Shown one piece after another: positions 1 to 8,570 of a stretch of 64,000 nucleotides of DNA; position 1 is the stretch's first letter; every line of letters begins with the position of its first letter. This stretch comes from Streptomyces sp. NBC_00654 (GTDB lineage Bacteria > Actinomycetota > Actinomycetes > Streptomycetales > Streptomycetaceae), in the NCBI RefSeq assembly GCF_026341775.1, contig NZ_JAPEOB010000001.1, positions 1,426,001-1,490,000 on the forward strand, read 5' to 3'. The position numbers and the translations under genes are program-made. The notes beneath the pieces are model-generated. The model was not told where the DNA came from, did no database searches, and saw only the letters and a list, made by a program, of their open reading frames with translations.

Positions 1-377
1 GCCGTGGTGAAGCCGGCCCGCCGCTCGTCCGCGGCCGGCGGCGACCGCACCTCGTCCAGCAGGACCCGTGCGACCAGCAGCCGGTCGGAGCCCGTGTCCG
101 GGATCGGTACGGTGCGGTCGACCGTCACCAGCTGCGAGGCACACACCAGGTAGACATCGGCCCGGATGCCGTCCAGCGCCTTCGTGGAGGCGTCCCCGGA
201 GGACAGCCGGCACGGCACCCGGGACGGTGCCGCCCCCGCGTCCACCGGCACCGAGGTGCTCCGGATCCCGCAGCCGGACGCCAGCGCCGCGCAGGCCAGG
301 GCGGCGGCCAGTGCCGAAGCGGCCCGCCGCGGGCGGCCGGTGCGGGGTGCGCGTGGCGCACGGTCGGCGCGTGTCAC
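1..377 (-). CDS. Lipoprotein downstream of afsQ2 (partial, 3' end off window)
   Basis: Only the first 125 codons are in the window. The GTG start at 377 overlaps the TGA of afsQ2 by four bases (GTGA), so translation is probably coupled to the kinase. The product begins with a basic stretch (paired Arg at 17-18), a hydrophobic Ala/Leu core and a lipobox LASGC whose Cys36 would be lipidated; it is therefore an exported, membrane-anchored lipoprotein. The rest seen has no motif I recognise. A lipoprotein gene in this place follows the afsQ1-afsQ2 pair in S. coelicolor; a role in signal sensing by AfsQ2 is only inference. Confidence 0.8.
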   Translation of the reverse strand, partial: MTRADRAPRAPRTGRPRRAASALAAALACAALASGCGIRSTSVPVDAGAAPSRVPCRLSSGDASTKALDGIRADVYLVCASQLVTVDRTVPIPDTGSDRLLVARVLLDEVRSPPAADERRAGFTT

Positions 378-1927
378 GTCGGCCCACTCTCCTCGTCGCG
401 GCCGTCCGGCCCCGGTGTTCCGGGCCCGGCCGGACCGGCGGGCCCGGTGAGCTTCTCCGCGTCGCGCGGCAGCCTCAGTACGAACACGGCGCCGTCGCCG
501 TCCGGAGAGTTCGCGGCCGTGATGTCACCGCCGTGGACATGGGCGTTCTCCATGGCGATGGACAGTCCCAGGCCACTGCCCTCGGAGCGCGGCCGTGAGG
601 CGCTCGCCTTGTAGAAGCGGTCGAAGACATGCGGCAGGACGTCCTCGGGAATGCCGGGGCCGTGGTCGCGCACCTCGATGACCAGTTCCTCGCCCTCGGT
701 CCGTACCGACACCCGTACCGGCGAACCGCCGTGCTTGAGCGCGTTGCCGATCAGATTCGCCAGGATCACGTCGAGCCGGCGCGGATCGAGCCGCACCATC
801 ATCCCGCGCTCCGCGTCCAGGTCCACCGCGTCCAGCCAGGCACGGACGTCGATGCAGGCGGTGACCTGGTCGGCCACATCGACCGTGTCCAGCACGAGGC
901 GGGCCGTACCCGCGTCGAAGCGGGTGACCTCCATCAGGTTCTCCACCAGGTCGTTCAGCCGCCGGGTCTCGCTCACCACCAGATGCACGGCGGGCGCGAT
1001 CATCGGGTCGAGGCTGTCGGCCTCGTCCTCCAGCACCTCGGCCACCGCGGTGATCGCGGTCAGCGGGGTCCGCAGCTCGTGCGACATGTCGGCGACGAAC
1101 CGGCGGCTCGACTCCTCCCGCGCCGTCATGTCCGCGACCTTCTTCTCCAGCGAGTGCGCGGTCCTGTTGAACGTACGCGACAGATCGGCGAGTTCGTCCG
1201 TGCCGGAGACCACGAGCCGGGTGTCGAGCTTGCCCTCGCCGAGCTTGCGCGCGGCGTCGCCGAGCCGCTGGACGGGCCGCAGCACGGTCGTCGCCGCCGC
1301 CTGCGCGAGCAGTGCCGAGCCGACCAGTGCCAGGCCCGTGGCTATCCCCAGCGACCAGGCCAGCGAGTTCAGGTCCGCCCGCTCCTGGTCGAGCGACTTC
1401 AGCATGTACCCCGTGGGGCCACCGCCGATGATCTTCGTACCGGCCACCAGATACGGCTTGCCCGCGATGCTCGTACGCTGCCAGAACAGGTGGTACTCAA
1501 ACTTGTTGCTCGACGTCAGCGGCTGCTTCCGGCTCACCTGCTTCTGGAGCGAGTCCGGCACATTGACCCGGGTGAACGTGTCCAGGTCCGAGTACCCGAC
1601 GATCGGCTTGCCGCTGTCGCGTTCGTCCACGAGCAGCACGCTGTACCCCGGGCTGCTGCTCGCCATCCGCGTGGCGGCGCTCTGCAGATCGTCCTTGGTG
1701 GGCCGCAGGGGCAGCGTGGCCGCCGTGCCCTGCATCTGCCGCCGGAAGTCCCCGAGCGCCGTGTCCTGGGTACGGGTGAGCACCGCCTCGCGGTTCAGCC
1801 AGTACGCGATTCCCGAGGCGGACACCGCGGCGGTCAGCGCGACCAGCGCGAACACGATGACGAGACGCAGTCGCAGACTGGTCCAGCGAAGACCCGCGCG
1901 AATCGACCGTGTGGCGGATTCGCTCAC
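374..1927 (-). CDS. afsQ2: Sensor histidine kinase AfsQ2
   Basis: Membrane-bound sensor kinase of the AfsQ1/Q2 system, which in S. coelicolor links glutamate/nitrogen state to antibiotic production. 517 residues. Order: TM1 at about 21-43, extracytoplasmic sensor part 45-185, TM2 about 191-212, HAMP about 213-265, HisKA with the phospho-acceptor His283 in the motif MSHELRTPLT, and a HATPase domain with N-box near 386-400, G1 box DHGPGIP at 421-427 and G2 box GSGLGLS at 450. The last 25 residues form a Gly-Pro-rich, collagen-like tail. The ATG overlaps the afsQ1 stop by four bases (ATGA), and the stop overlaps the following lipoprotein start, so the three genes form one coupled operon. Confidence 0.95.
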   Translation of the reverse strand: MSESATRSIRAGLRWTSLRLRLVIVFALVALTAAVSASGIAYWLNREAVLTRTQDTALGDFRRQMQGTAATLPLRPTKDDLQSAATRMASSSPGYSVLLVDERDSGKPIVGYSDLDTFTRVNVPDSLQKQVSRKQPLTSSNKFEYHLFWQRTSIAGKPYLVAGTKIIGGGPTGYMLKSLDQERADLNSLAWSLGIATGLALVGSALLAQAAATTVLRPVQRLGDAARKLGEGKLDTRLVVSGTDELADLSRTFNRTAHSLEKKVADMTAREESSRRFVADMSHELRTPLTAITAVAEVLEDEADSLDPMIAPAVHLVVSETRRLNDLVENLMEVTRFDAGTARLVLDTVDVADQVTACIDVRAWLDAVDLDAERGMMVRLDPRRLDVILANLIGNALKHGGSPVRVSVRTEGEELVIEVRDHGPGIPEDVLPHVFDRFYKASASRPRSEGSGLGLSIAMENAHVHGGDITAANSPDGDGAVFVLRLPRDAEKLTGPAGPAGPGTPGPDGRDEESGPT

Positions 1928-2610
1928 TGAGGCGAATCCAGCCGGTAGCCCACTCCCCGCACCGTACGGATCAGCGTCGGCGAGGACGGGACGTCCTCCA
2001 CCTTCGCGCGCAGCCGCTGCACACAGGCGTCCACGAGCCGCGAGTCACCCAGATAGTCGTGCTCCCACACCAGCCGCAGCAACTGCTGCCGGGACAGCGC
2101 CTGGCCCGGCCGGCGGCTCAGTTCCAGCAGGAGCCGCAGCTCCGTCGGTGTCAGCTGAAGATCCTCACCGCCCTTGGTGACCGTCATCGCGGAACGGTCG
2201 ATGACCACGTTCCCGAAGGTCGCCGAGTCGATGGACTCGCGCTCGCCGCGGCGCAGCACCGCGCGGATCCGGGCGTCCAGCACCCGGCCCTGCACGGGTT
2301 TCACCACATAGTCGTCCGCGCCGGACTCCAGTCCCACCACGACGTCGATGTCGTCGCTGCGCGCGGTCAGCAGAATGATCGGCAGTTGGTCGGTACGGCG
2401 GATCCGCCGGCACACCTCGAAACCGTCGATCCCGGGCAGCATCACATCCAGCACAACCAGGTCCGGCCGCTGCTCGCGCAGCAGGTTCAGGCCGTCCTCT
2501 CCCGTCGCCGCGGTGGCCACACGGTGGCCCTGGCGTGACAGCGAGAGTTCGAGGGCCGTGCGGATGGCGTCGTCGTCCTCGATCAGCAACAGGAAAGGCA
2601 CGGAGGTCAT
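1924..2610 (-). CDS. afsQ1: Response regulator AfsQ1
   Basis: OmpR/PhoB-class DNA-binding response regulator, 228 residues. Receiver domain 5-118 with the acidic pocket at Asp12-Asp14, phospho-acceptor Asp55 (VVLDVMLPG), Thr82 and Lys104. Winged-helix effector domain from about 130 to the end, with the usual TPTELRLLL recognition segment and terminal VRGVGYRL. Partner of the overlapping afsQ2 and divergent from sigQ. A perfect AfsQ1 box sits in the intergenic region, so autoregulation and control of sigQ are likely. Confidence 0.96.
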   Translation of the reverse strand: MTSVPFLLLIEDDDAIRTALELSLSRQGHRVATAATGEDGLNLLREQRPDLVVLDVMLPGIDGFEVCRRIRRTDQLPIILLTARSDDIDVVVGLESGADDYVVKPVQGRVLDARIRAVLRRGERESIDSATFGNVVIDRSAMTVTKGGEDLQLTPTELRLLLELSRRPGQALSRQQLLRLVWEHDYLGDSRLVDACVQRLRAKVEDVPSSPTLIRTVRGVGYRLDSPQ

Positions 2611-2683
2611 TCTGACTCATGGTGGTGCCTCAGTTCGACAGTTGGAGCGCTCCCATCGTTACGTCACGGGAGAAGAGGGCCCT

Positions 2684-2699
2684 GTGACAGGCCTGTGAC
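2684..2699. promoter_or_regulatory. AfsQ1 binding box between afsQ1 and sigQ
   Basis: GTGAC-AGGCCT-GTGAC matches exactly the known AfsQ1 recognition pattern GTnAC-n6-GTnAC. It lies 74 bases before the afsQ1 start and 85 before the sigQ start. A further pair of half-sites without spacer, GTTACGTCAC, is at 2658-2667. Confidence 0.85.
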
Positions 2700-2783
2700 A
2701 GTCGGGGGACAGCGTGATGAAACTGGCCGGGCAAGCTCGTTGGCACATGGAACGAACGGACTCCACCGAACAGGGGGCGCGAG

Positions 2784-3584
2784 ATGAACGCACTGCACAG
2801 CACCAGCTCAAGCGCAGTTGTCACGCGTCTCCACGACGTCGGCAGGAGCTCGGAGAAGTCCGGTGCGGCAGGAGGTACGTCCCTGGCCGAGCGGAGCCGC
2901 GAGCTCGGGGGAGTTCGGGGGTGCGTTCGCGGCGCCGGGCGTCAGCATCCGTCGTTCATGACGGTCGTTGACGCGCCCACGGGGGCCAACGGGGGACATC
3001 ACGGGGGAGCCGCGTACGGGGAGGTCACAGGGGAGCGGAAGACCTCGACGGGGACCGAGGACGCCGAAGCGGCGTTCACGGCCTACGTCCAGGAGCGCCG
3101 TGCCTCCCTGTACGCAACCGCCTATCACCTGACCGGCGACCGGTTCGAGGCCGAGGACCTGCTCCAGAGCGCCCTCTTCTCGACGTACCGGGCGTGGGAC
3201 AGGATCAGTGACAAGGCGGCGGTCGGCGGATATCTCCGCCGCACCATGACCAATCTGCACATCAGCGCCTGGCGCAGGCGCAAGCTCAACGAGTATCCGA
3301 CCGAGGAGCTGCCGGAGACGGTGGGCGACACGGACGCGATGCGCGGTACGGAACTGCGGGCGGTGCTCTGGCAGGCGCTCGCCCGGCTGCCGGAACTCCA
3401 GCGCACGATGCTGGTCCTGCGGTACTACGAGGGGCGGACCGATCCGGAGATCGCGTCGATCCTCGACATCAGTGTCGGCACGGTGAAGTCGAGCATCTGG
3501 CGGTCGCTCCGCCGGCTGCGCGAGGACGAGGTCCTCAGCTTCGGCCGTGACGAGGAGGAGTCCTTCGGCGAGCTGGTGGCCTGA
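2784..3584 (+). CDS. sigQ: RNA polymerase sigma factor SigQ (SigE-type ECF family)
   Basis: Sigma factor transcribed away from afsQ1. 266 residues: a disordered N-terminal extension of about 95, sigma region 2 at about 97-168 (with AEDLLQSALFSTYRAWDRI) and region 4 at about 190-247 ending in the helix-turn-helix VGTVKSSIWRSLRRLRE. The chosen ATG is preceded by a purine-rich AGGGGGCG at a suitable distance. Members of this SigE-70 group are usually near 170 residues, so a start at Met59 (2958) cannot be excluded. In S. coelicolor sigQ is an AfsQ1 target and counteracts the AfsQ effect on antibiotics. Confidence 0.92.
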   Translation: MNALHSTSSSAVVTRLHDVGRSSEKSGAAGGTSLAERSRELGGVRGCVRGAGRQHPSFMTVVDAPTGANGGHHGGAAYGEVTGERKTSTGTEDAEAAFTAYVQERRASLYATAYHLTGDRFEAEDLLQSALFSTYRAWDRISDKAAVGGYLRRTMTNLHISAWRRRKLNEYPTEELPETVGDTDAMRGTELRAVLWQALARLPELQRTMLVLRYYEGRTDPEIASILDISVGTVKSSIWRSLRRLREDEVLSFGRDEEESFGELVA

Positions 3585-3625
3585 GGCGACGGGGGAACGG
3601 GGACACGGGGGAACGGGTCGCCGCG

Positions 3626-3704
3626 TCGGGGGAGGCGGCGGTACGGGGAACGGGGATACGGGGAACAGGCCGGCGCTTCGGGGGAGGCGGCGGTACGGGG
3701 AACG
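3626..3704. repeat. 27-bp direct repeat after sigQ
   Basis: Two identical 27-base copies (3626-3652 and 3678-3704), offset by 52 bases, start TCGGGGGAGGCGGCGG and continue TACGGGGAACG. The whole 3590-3720 stretch is made of related GGGGAACGGGGATACG words. No gene is visible in 3585-3806. Confidence 0.8.
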
Positions 3705-3806
3705 CAGCGGGGTCGGACGGGCCGGGGGGTCCTGTCCGGCCCCGTTCGCGTGTACGCCCACAGACGCGGGCGCGCCGACGGGTGCCGGCGTGCCCGCACC
3801 CGGGGC

Positions 3807-4511
3807 TCAGCGTCCCGCGGACGCCCCGCGACGGCAGCGGCCCGCCGCCGCGGCGGCCAGGCGGCCCAGCGCCTCGTCCTTGCCGCAGGGGTACGCGCCC
3901 AGCGCCGTCTGACGGGCCACGATCCGCCGCTCGTCCCGCATCAGACGCCACCCGCGCCGCAGCAGGAACGGCACCGACTTGCGCCCCTCGCGCAGGTCCC
4001 GCAGCAGCCGCCGCCGGAACGTCGTCGACGGACGGCCGCGCAGGCACAGCGCGTCGGCCAGCAGCCCCAGCTCCTGGCAGCGCTCGACTATGTCCGCCGC
4101 GAAGATGCCCTCGGCCACGAACAGCGGTGAACGCTCGATGTGGAACGCCTCCCGGTCCGTACGGGCGCTGATGGAGATGTCGTACACCGGCACCTCCGTA
4201 CGGCCCGTGCGGCACAGCTCCTCGATGGCCGTCACCGCCGCGTCCGCGTCCCAGGACTGCGCGGAGTCCCAGTCGATGTCCCCGCTGCCCGGGACCTGGG
4301 GCAGCGAGGGGTCGTCGCCCTCCTTGTAGAAGTCGTCCAGGCGCAGCACCGGCAGACCGGTGCGGGCGGCGAGGGACGACTTCCCGGAGCCTGAGGGGCC
4401 CGCGAGCAGGACGACGCGGGTCGGGATCGGTTGGGAACTCACAGAACAGAAGTGTGAGGCATTGACCCGCGCAGGGGATCCCTCGGAGGTCTTGTTGGTA
4501 TCGAGCATCAC
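3807..4511 (-). CDS. Uridine kinase
   Basis: P-loop nucleoside kinase that phosphorylates uridine/cytidine in pyrimidine salvage. 234 residues; Walker A GPSGSGKSS with Lys44, followed by the substrate-binding segment LRLDDFYKEGDDPSLP and a lid region rich in Arg (RRRLLRDLREGRK). Met2 is an equally possible start. It lies alone, convergent with sigQ and divergent from a small secreted protein. Its place beside deoC and a purine nucleoside phosphorylase fits a nucleoside-salvage neighbourhood. Confidence 0.88.
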   Translation of the reverse strand: MMLDTNKTSEGSPARVNASHFCSVSSQPIPTRVVLLAGPSGSGKSSLAARTGLPVLRLDDFYKEGDDPSLPQVPGSGDIDWDSAQSWDADAAVTAIEELCRTGRTEVPVYDISISARTDREAFHIERSPLFVAEGIFAADIVERCQELGLLADALCLRGRPSTTFRRRLLRDLREGRKSVPFLLRRGWRLMRDERRIVARQTALGAYPCGKDEALGRLAAAAAGRCRRGASAGR

Positions 4512-4572
4512 ACCTCAACTACTCTGCGCGCACGCACGATTACACATCCAGACTCGATCAGGTGGGAAAAAC

Positions 4573-5019
4573 ATGGGACTTCATGCACGCCGGCCCGCAC
4601 GTCGCGTTCTGCTGCGCGCCGGTCTGACCATCACCGCGCTGGGCGCCGCCCTCGGTGGCGGAGCCGCGGCGGCGCAGGCGGCACCGTCGCACACCGCGCC
4701 GGCCAGCGAGGCCGACAGCACGATCGGCGCGCTCACCGACGCCGCCGGGCCCGCGCTGACCGGGGCGCTCGGGTACTCGCTCGCCGGGGCCCTCACGCCC
4801 GTCACGGACATGCAGCTCGACCCGCTGGCCGGGACCGGGGTGGACCCGCTGGACAACGCGGTGGGCACCCAGATCGCCGACTTCCAGCCGGTGACCACGG
4901 CGGTCCTCACCGACCCGCTGACCAGTGGCGGCGCGCTGAACGACCTCCCCCTGGTGGGGCAGGTCACCGGGCTGATCACGGGCGGACTGCCGGGCACCGC
5001 CGGGCCCGCCGCGGGCTGA
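4573..5019 (+). CDS. Small secreted protein of unknown function
   Basis: 148 residues. The N-terminus is a typical Sec/Tat-like signal peptide: a basic stretch (RRPARRVLLR), a hydrophobic Ala/Gly/Leu core and a cleavage site AQA-AP near residue 37. The mature part is Gly/Ala/Thr/Leu-rich with repeated DPL words (LDPLAG, VDPLDN, TDPLTS) and no Cys, and shows no domain I recognise. ATG at 4573 is preceded by GGTGGGA. A strong hairpin follows the stop, so it is probably monocistronic. Confidence 0.8.
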   Translation: MGLHARRPARRVLLRAGLTITALGAALGGGAAAAQAAPSHTAPASEADSTIGALTDAAGPALTGALGYSLAGALTPVTDMQLDPLAGTGVDPLDNAVGTQIADFQPVTTAVLTDPLTSGGALNDLPLVGQVTGLITGGLPGTAGPAAG

Positions 5020-5025
5020 CGCACG

Positions 5026-5064
5026 GCGCAGGGCCGCCCCTCGTGCGGAGGGGCGGCCCTGTGC
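5026..5064 (+). terminator. Hairpin terminator of the secreted-protein gene
   Basis: Arms GCGCAGGGCCGCCCCT (5026-5041) and AGGGGCGGCCCTGTGC (5049-5064) pair over 16 positions with one G-T mismatch-type pair and a 7-base loop. It starts seven bases after the stop codon. Confidence 0.8.
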
Positions 5065-5115
5065 CGCGGGGGTGTTGCGGGGTGCTGACGGGGCCCGTAC
5101 GGCACCCCGTCCCGG

Positions 5116-6030
5116 TCAGTACGAGGAGCCGGAGGCTCCCAGGGCGCCCGTGGGGTGCCAGACCGTCTTGGTCTCCAGGAAGGCCGTCAGCCGGTGCGTC
5201 CCGGGGTCCGCCGACCAGTCGGTGGAGCCGCCCTCGCCCTCCGCGTCCACCGGGCGCGGGCGCAGAACCCGCTTCAGGTTGTCCGCGGCCGCGATCTCCA
5301 GCTCCTTCGCCAGCTCCGCGCCCGCCCCCGTCAGGTCGATCGCGTTGACGTCCTGGTGGGAGGCGAGCGGGGCCGCGAGCTCAGCGGTGTCCCCGGACAG
5401 GACGTTCACCACACCGCCCGGCAGGTCGGAGGTGGCCAGCACCTCGCCCAGGGACAGCGCGGGCAGCGGCGATCCGGCCGAGGCGACGACCACCGCGGTG
5501 TTGCCGGTGGCGATCACCGGCGCGATCACCGAGACCAGGCCCAGGAACGAGGACTTCTGCGGGGCGAGGACCGTGACGACACCGGTCGGCTCCGGGGTGG
5601 AGAGGTTGAAGAAGGGCCCCGCCACCGGGTTCGCCCCGCCCACGACCTGGCCGATCTTGTCGGTCCAGCCCGCGTACCAGACCCAGCGGTCGACCGCCGC
5701 GTCCACGACGGCCGCCGCCTTGGACTTCGACAGGCCCTCCGCGTCCGCCACTTCGCGGACGAACTGGTCCCGGCGGCCCTCCAGCATCTCGGCGACGCGG
5801 TAGAGGATCTGGCCGCGGTTGTACGCGGTCGCGCCCGACCAGCCGCCGAAGGCCTTGCGGGCGGCCACGACCGCGTCGCGGGCGTCCTTGCGGGAGGACC
5901 GGGGGGCGTTCGCCAGCCAGTTGCCCTTGGAGTCCGTCACCTCGTACACCCGGCCGCTCTCGGAGCGGGGGAACTTGCCCCCGACGTACAGCTTGTAGGT
6001 CTTGAAGACGCTCAGACGGTTATCGGACAT
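5116..6030 (-). CDS. Truncated aldehyde dehydrogenase-like protein
   Basis: 304 residues against about 480 for the ALDH superfamily. The N-terminal cofactor-binding half is recognisable (YNRGQILYRVAEMLEGRR, WVWYAGWTDKIGQVVGG, PTGVVTVLAPQKSS, SLPALSLGEVLATSDLPGGVVNVLSG with variations), but the ELGGK glutamate motif is replaced by LKRVLRPRP and the catalytic-Cys segment and C-terminal catalytic domain are absent. The normal IPWNFP motif is LAPQKSS. It should be unable to oxidise aldehydes by itself. It starts inside the last codons of the full-length ALDH (11-base overlap), so it is co-translated and may be a partner or scaffold subunit; that role is inference. Start ATG at 6030 matches the sequence MSDNRLSVF. 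Confidence 0.85.
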   Translation of the reverse strand: MSDNRLSVFKTYKLYVGGKFPRSESGRVYEVTDSKGNWLANAPRSSRKDARDAVVAARKAFGGWSGATAYNRGQILYRVAEMLEGRRDQFVREVADAEGLSKSKAAAVVDAAVDRWVWYAGWTDKIGQVVGGANPVAGPFFNLSTPEPTGVVTVLAPQKSSFLGLVSVIAPVIATGNTAVVVASAGSPLPALSLGEVLATSDLPGGVVNVLSGDTAELAAPLASHQDVNAIDLTGAGAELAKELEIAAADNLKRVLRPRPVDAEGEGGSTDWSADPGTHRLTAFLETKTVWHPTGALGASGSSY

Positions 6031-7459
6031 CGAGGTATGCCTCCAGGCCGTGGCGGCCGCCCTCGCGGCCGAAGCCCGACTCCTTGTAGCCGCCGAAGGG
6101 CGACGTCGGGTCGAACTTGTTGAACGTGTTGGCCCAGACGACGCCCGCACGGAGCTTGCCCGCCACCGCGAGGATGCGGGAGCCCTTCTCCGTCCAGATG
6201 CCGGCCGAGAGGCCGTACTGACTGTTGTTGGCCTTGGCGACCGCCTCGTCCGGGGTGCGGAACGTCAGGACGGAGAGCACCGGGCCGAAGATCTCGTCAC
6301 GGGCGACCGTGTGCGCCTGGGAGACGCCGGTGAACAGCGTCGGCGGGAACCAGTAGCCGGCCGAGGGGAGTTCGCAGGGGGCGGTCCAGCGCTCGGCGCC
6401 CTCCGCCTCGCCCGTCCCGACGAGCGCGGTGATCCGGGAGAGCTGCTCCGCGGAGTTGATCGCGCCGATGTCGGTGTTCTTGTCCAGCGGGTCGCCGAGC
6501 CGCAGCGTGGACAGCCGGCGCTTCAGCGAGTCCAGCACCTCGTCGTGCACCGATTCCTGGACCAGGAGGCGGGAGCCCGCGCAGCAGACCTGGCCCTGGT
6601 TGAAGAAGATGCCGGTGACGATGCCCTCGACCGCCTGGTCGACCGGCGCGTCGTCGAAGACGATGTTGGCGCCCTTGCCGCCCAGTTCCAGGGTGGCCCG
6701 CTTGTCCGTACCGGCGATCTGGCGGGCGATGGCCTTGCCGACCGCGGTCGAGCCGGTGAAGGCGACCTTGTCGACGTCCGGGTGCCCGACGAGCGCGGCA
6801 CCCGTGTCGCCGTATCCCGTGAGGATGTTGACGACGCCCTTGGGCAGGCCCGCCTGGCGGCAGATGTCCGCGAAGAAGAGCGCGGAGAGCGGCGTCGTCT
6901 CGGCGGGCTTGAGGACCACCGTGTTGCCGGTGGCGAGCGCCGGGGCGATCTTCCACGCGAGCATCAGGAGCGGGAAGTTCCACGGGATGACCTGGCCGGC
7001 CACGCCCAGCGGGCGCGGGTTGGGGCCGTAGCCCGCGTGGTCCAGCTTGTCGGCCCAGCCCGCGTAGTAGAAGAAGTGCGCGGCGACCAGTGGGAGGTCC
7101 GCGTCGCGGGTCTCCCGGATCGGCTTGCCGTTGTCGAGGGTTTCGAGGACGGCGAGCTCGCGGCTGCGCTCCTGGATGATCCGGGCGATCCGGAACAGGT
7201 ACTTGGCGCGCTCGGAGCCGGGCAGCGCCGACCACTTCTCGAACGCCCTGCGGGCCGCCTTCACGGCCCGGTCGACGTCCGCCTCGCCCGCCTGCGCGAC
7301 CTCGGAGAGCACCTCCTCGGTGCTCGGCGAGACGGTCTTGAAGACCTTGCCGTCGGCGGCCTCGGTGAACTCACCGTCGATGAACAGGCCGTACGACGGG
7401 GCGATGTCGACGACGGAGCGGGACTCCGGCGCCGGTGCGTACTCGAATGCAGATGCCAT
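6020..7459 (-). CDS. Aldehyde dehydrogenase (deoC operon)
   Basis: Full-length NAD(P)-dependent aldehyde dehydrogenase, 479 residues. Motifs: PWNFPLLML at 159-167, FTGSTAVG at 234-241, catalytic-base Glu258 in ELGGKG, and nucleophile Cys292 in NQGQVCCAGSR. The ATG lies six bases after the deoC stop, and the gene overlaps the truncated ALDH downstream, so the order is deoC-ALDH-ALDH'. Because DeoC splits 2-deoxyribose-5-phosphate into glyceraldehyde-3-phosphate and acetaldehyde, the obvious inferred substrate is acetaldehyde. Confidence 0.93.
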   Translation of the reverse strand: MASAFEYAPAPESRSVVDIAPSYGLFIDGEFTEAADGKVFKTVSPSTEEVLSEVAQAGEADVDRAVKAARRAFEKWSALPGSERAKYLFRIARIIQERSRELAVLETLDNGKPIRETRDADLPLVAAHFFYYAGWADKLDHAGYGPNPRPLGVAGQVIPWNFPLLMLAWKIAPALATGNTVVLKPAETTPLSALFFADICRQAGLPKGVVNILTGYGDTGAALVGHPDVDKVAFTGSTAVGKAIARQIAGTDKRATLELGGKGANIVFDDAPVDQAVEGIVTGIFFNQGQVCCAGSRLLVQESVHDEVLDSLKRRLSTLRLGDPLDKNTDIGAINSAEQLSRITALVGTGEAEGAERWTAPCELPSAGYWFPPTLFTGVSQAHTVARDEIFGPVLSVLTFRTPDEAVAKANNSQYGLSAGIWTEKGSRILAVAGKLRAGVVWANTFNKFDPTSPFGGYKESGFGREGGRHGLEAYLDVR

Positions 7460-7464
7460 GGGGA

Positions 7465-8412
7465 TCAGTCCACCGTCACGTAATCGGGGCCGGAGTAACG
7501 GCCGGTGCTGAGCTTCTGGCGCTGCATCAGCAGGTCGTTGAGCAGGCTGGAGGCGCCGAACCGGAACCAGTGGTTGTCCAGCCAGTCCTCGCCCGCCGTC
7601 TCGTTCACCAGCACCAGGAACTTGATCGCGTCCTTGGAGGTGCGGATGCCGCCGGCCGGCTTCACACCGATCTGTACGCCGGTCTGCGCCCGGAAGTCGC
7701 GCACGGCCTCCAGCATGAGGAGGGTGTTCGCCGGGGTGGCGTTGACCCCGACCTTGCCGGTCGACGTCTTGATGAAGTCGGCGCCGGCCAGCATCCCGAG
7801 CCAGGAGGCGCGGCGGATGTTGTCGTACGTGGACAGCTCGCCGGTCTCGAAGATCACCTTCAGGCGCGCGGAGCCGCACTCCGCCTTCACGGCGAGGATC
7901 TCCTCGTACACCTTGAGGAAACGCCCGGAGAGGAACGCCCCGCGGTCGATCACCATGTCGATCTCGTCGGCCCCGGCCGCCACGGCGTCGCGGACGTCCG
8001 CGAGCTTGACGTCCAGCGCGGCGCGTCCGGCGGGGAAGGCCGTCGCGACGGACGCCACCTTCACTCCGGATCCCGCCAGCGCGGCGACGGCGGTCGCCGC
8101 CATGTCGGGGTAGACGCAGACCGCCGCGGTGCGCGGGGTCGTGCGGTCGGTGGGGTCGGGGTTGACGGCCTTGGCGGCGAGTGCCCGGACCTTGCCCGGG
8201 GTGTCCGCGCCTTCCAGCGTCGTGAGGTCGATCATCGAGATGGCGAGATCGATGGCGTACGCCTTGGCCGTCGTCTTGATCGAACGGGTTCCGAGGGAGG
8301 CGGCGCGCGCTTCGAGGCCGACGGCGTCGACGCCGGGGAGCCCGTACAGGAAGCGGCGCAGCGCAGCGTCGGACGCGGTCGCGTCGGAAAATGCGGGTGC
8401 AGTGGTGGGCAT
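7465..8412 (-). CDS. deoC: Deoxyribose-phosphate aldolase DeoC
   Basis: Cytoplasmic class I aldolase cleaving 2-deoxy-D-ribose-5-phosphate to acetaldehyde and glyceraldehyde-3-phosphate in deoxynucleoside breakdown. 315 residues; TIM-barrel motifs DEIDMVIDRGAFLSG, LKVIFETGEL with its active-site Lys, the Schiff-base segment FIKTSTGK and the phosphate-binding GVKPAGGIRT. ATG at 8412; a GTG two codons upstream is possible. First gene of a three-gene operon with two ALDH-family genes. A 12-bp palindrome shared with the purine nucleoside phosphorylase gene lies 20 bases upstream of the start and is a likely operator. Confidence 0.95.
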   Translation of the reverse strand: MPTTAPAFSDATASDAALRRFLYGLPGVDAVGLEARAASLGTRSIKTTAKAYAIDLAISMIDLTTLEGADTPGKVRALAAKAVNPDPTDRTTPRTAAVCVYPDMAATAVAALAGSGVKVASVATAFPAGRAALDVKLADVRDAVAAGADEIDMVIDRGAFLSGRFLKVYEEILAVKAECGSARLKVIFETGELSTYDNIRRASWLGMLAGADFIKTSTGKVGVNATPANTLLMLEAVRDFRAQTGVQIGVKPAGGIRTSKDAIKFLVLVNETAGEDWLDNHWFRFGASSLLNDLLMQRQKLSTGRYSGPDYVTVD

Positions 8413-8431
8413 GGTCACCAGATGAGCATAT

Positions 8432-8443
8432 CTACGCGCGTAG
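8432..8443. promoter_or_regulatory. Palindromic operator candidate upstream of deoC
   Basis: CTACGCGCGTAG, a perfect 12-bp palindrome centred about 25 bases before the deoC start. The identical sequence occurs at 12057-12068 before the purine nucleoside phosphorylase. Position close to the start codon suits a repressor site; the regulator is unknown. Confidence 0.7.
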
Positions 8444-8570
8444 CGACCTGTACAGGGGCCCTGGTGGACCGGCGGTCCCGCGGAATTCCCGGGTGTTCCG
8501 GCCCGGCGGCGCGCGGTGCCGGGCCCGGCCGCCCCGTCACCGTCGGCGGCCGTCAGGCAGAATCGGCCCC

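Noticed and set aside
6031..6150. N-terminal extension of the truncated ALDH (in-frame ATG at 6150).
   Set aside because: The extra 40 residues are Arg/Ser-rich and lie inside the upstream ALDH gene; the ATG at 6030 gives a normal ALDH start.
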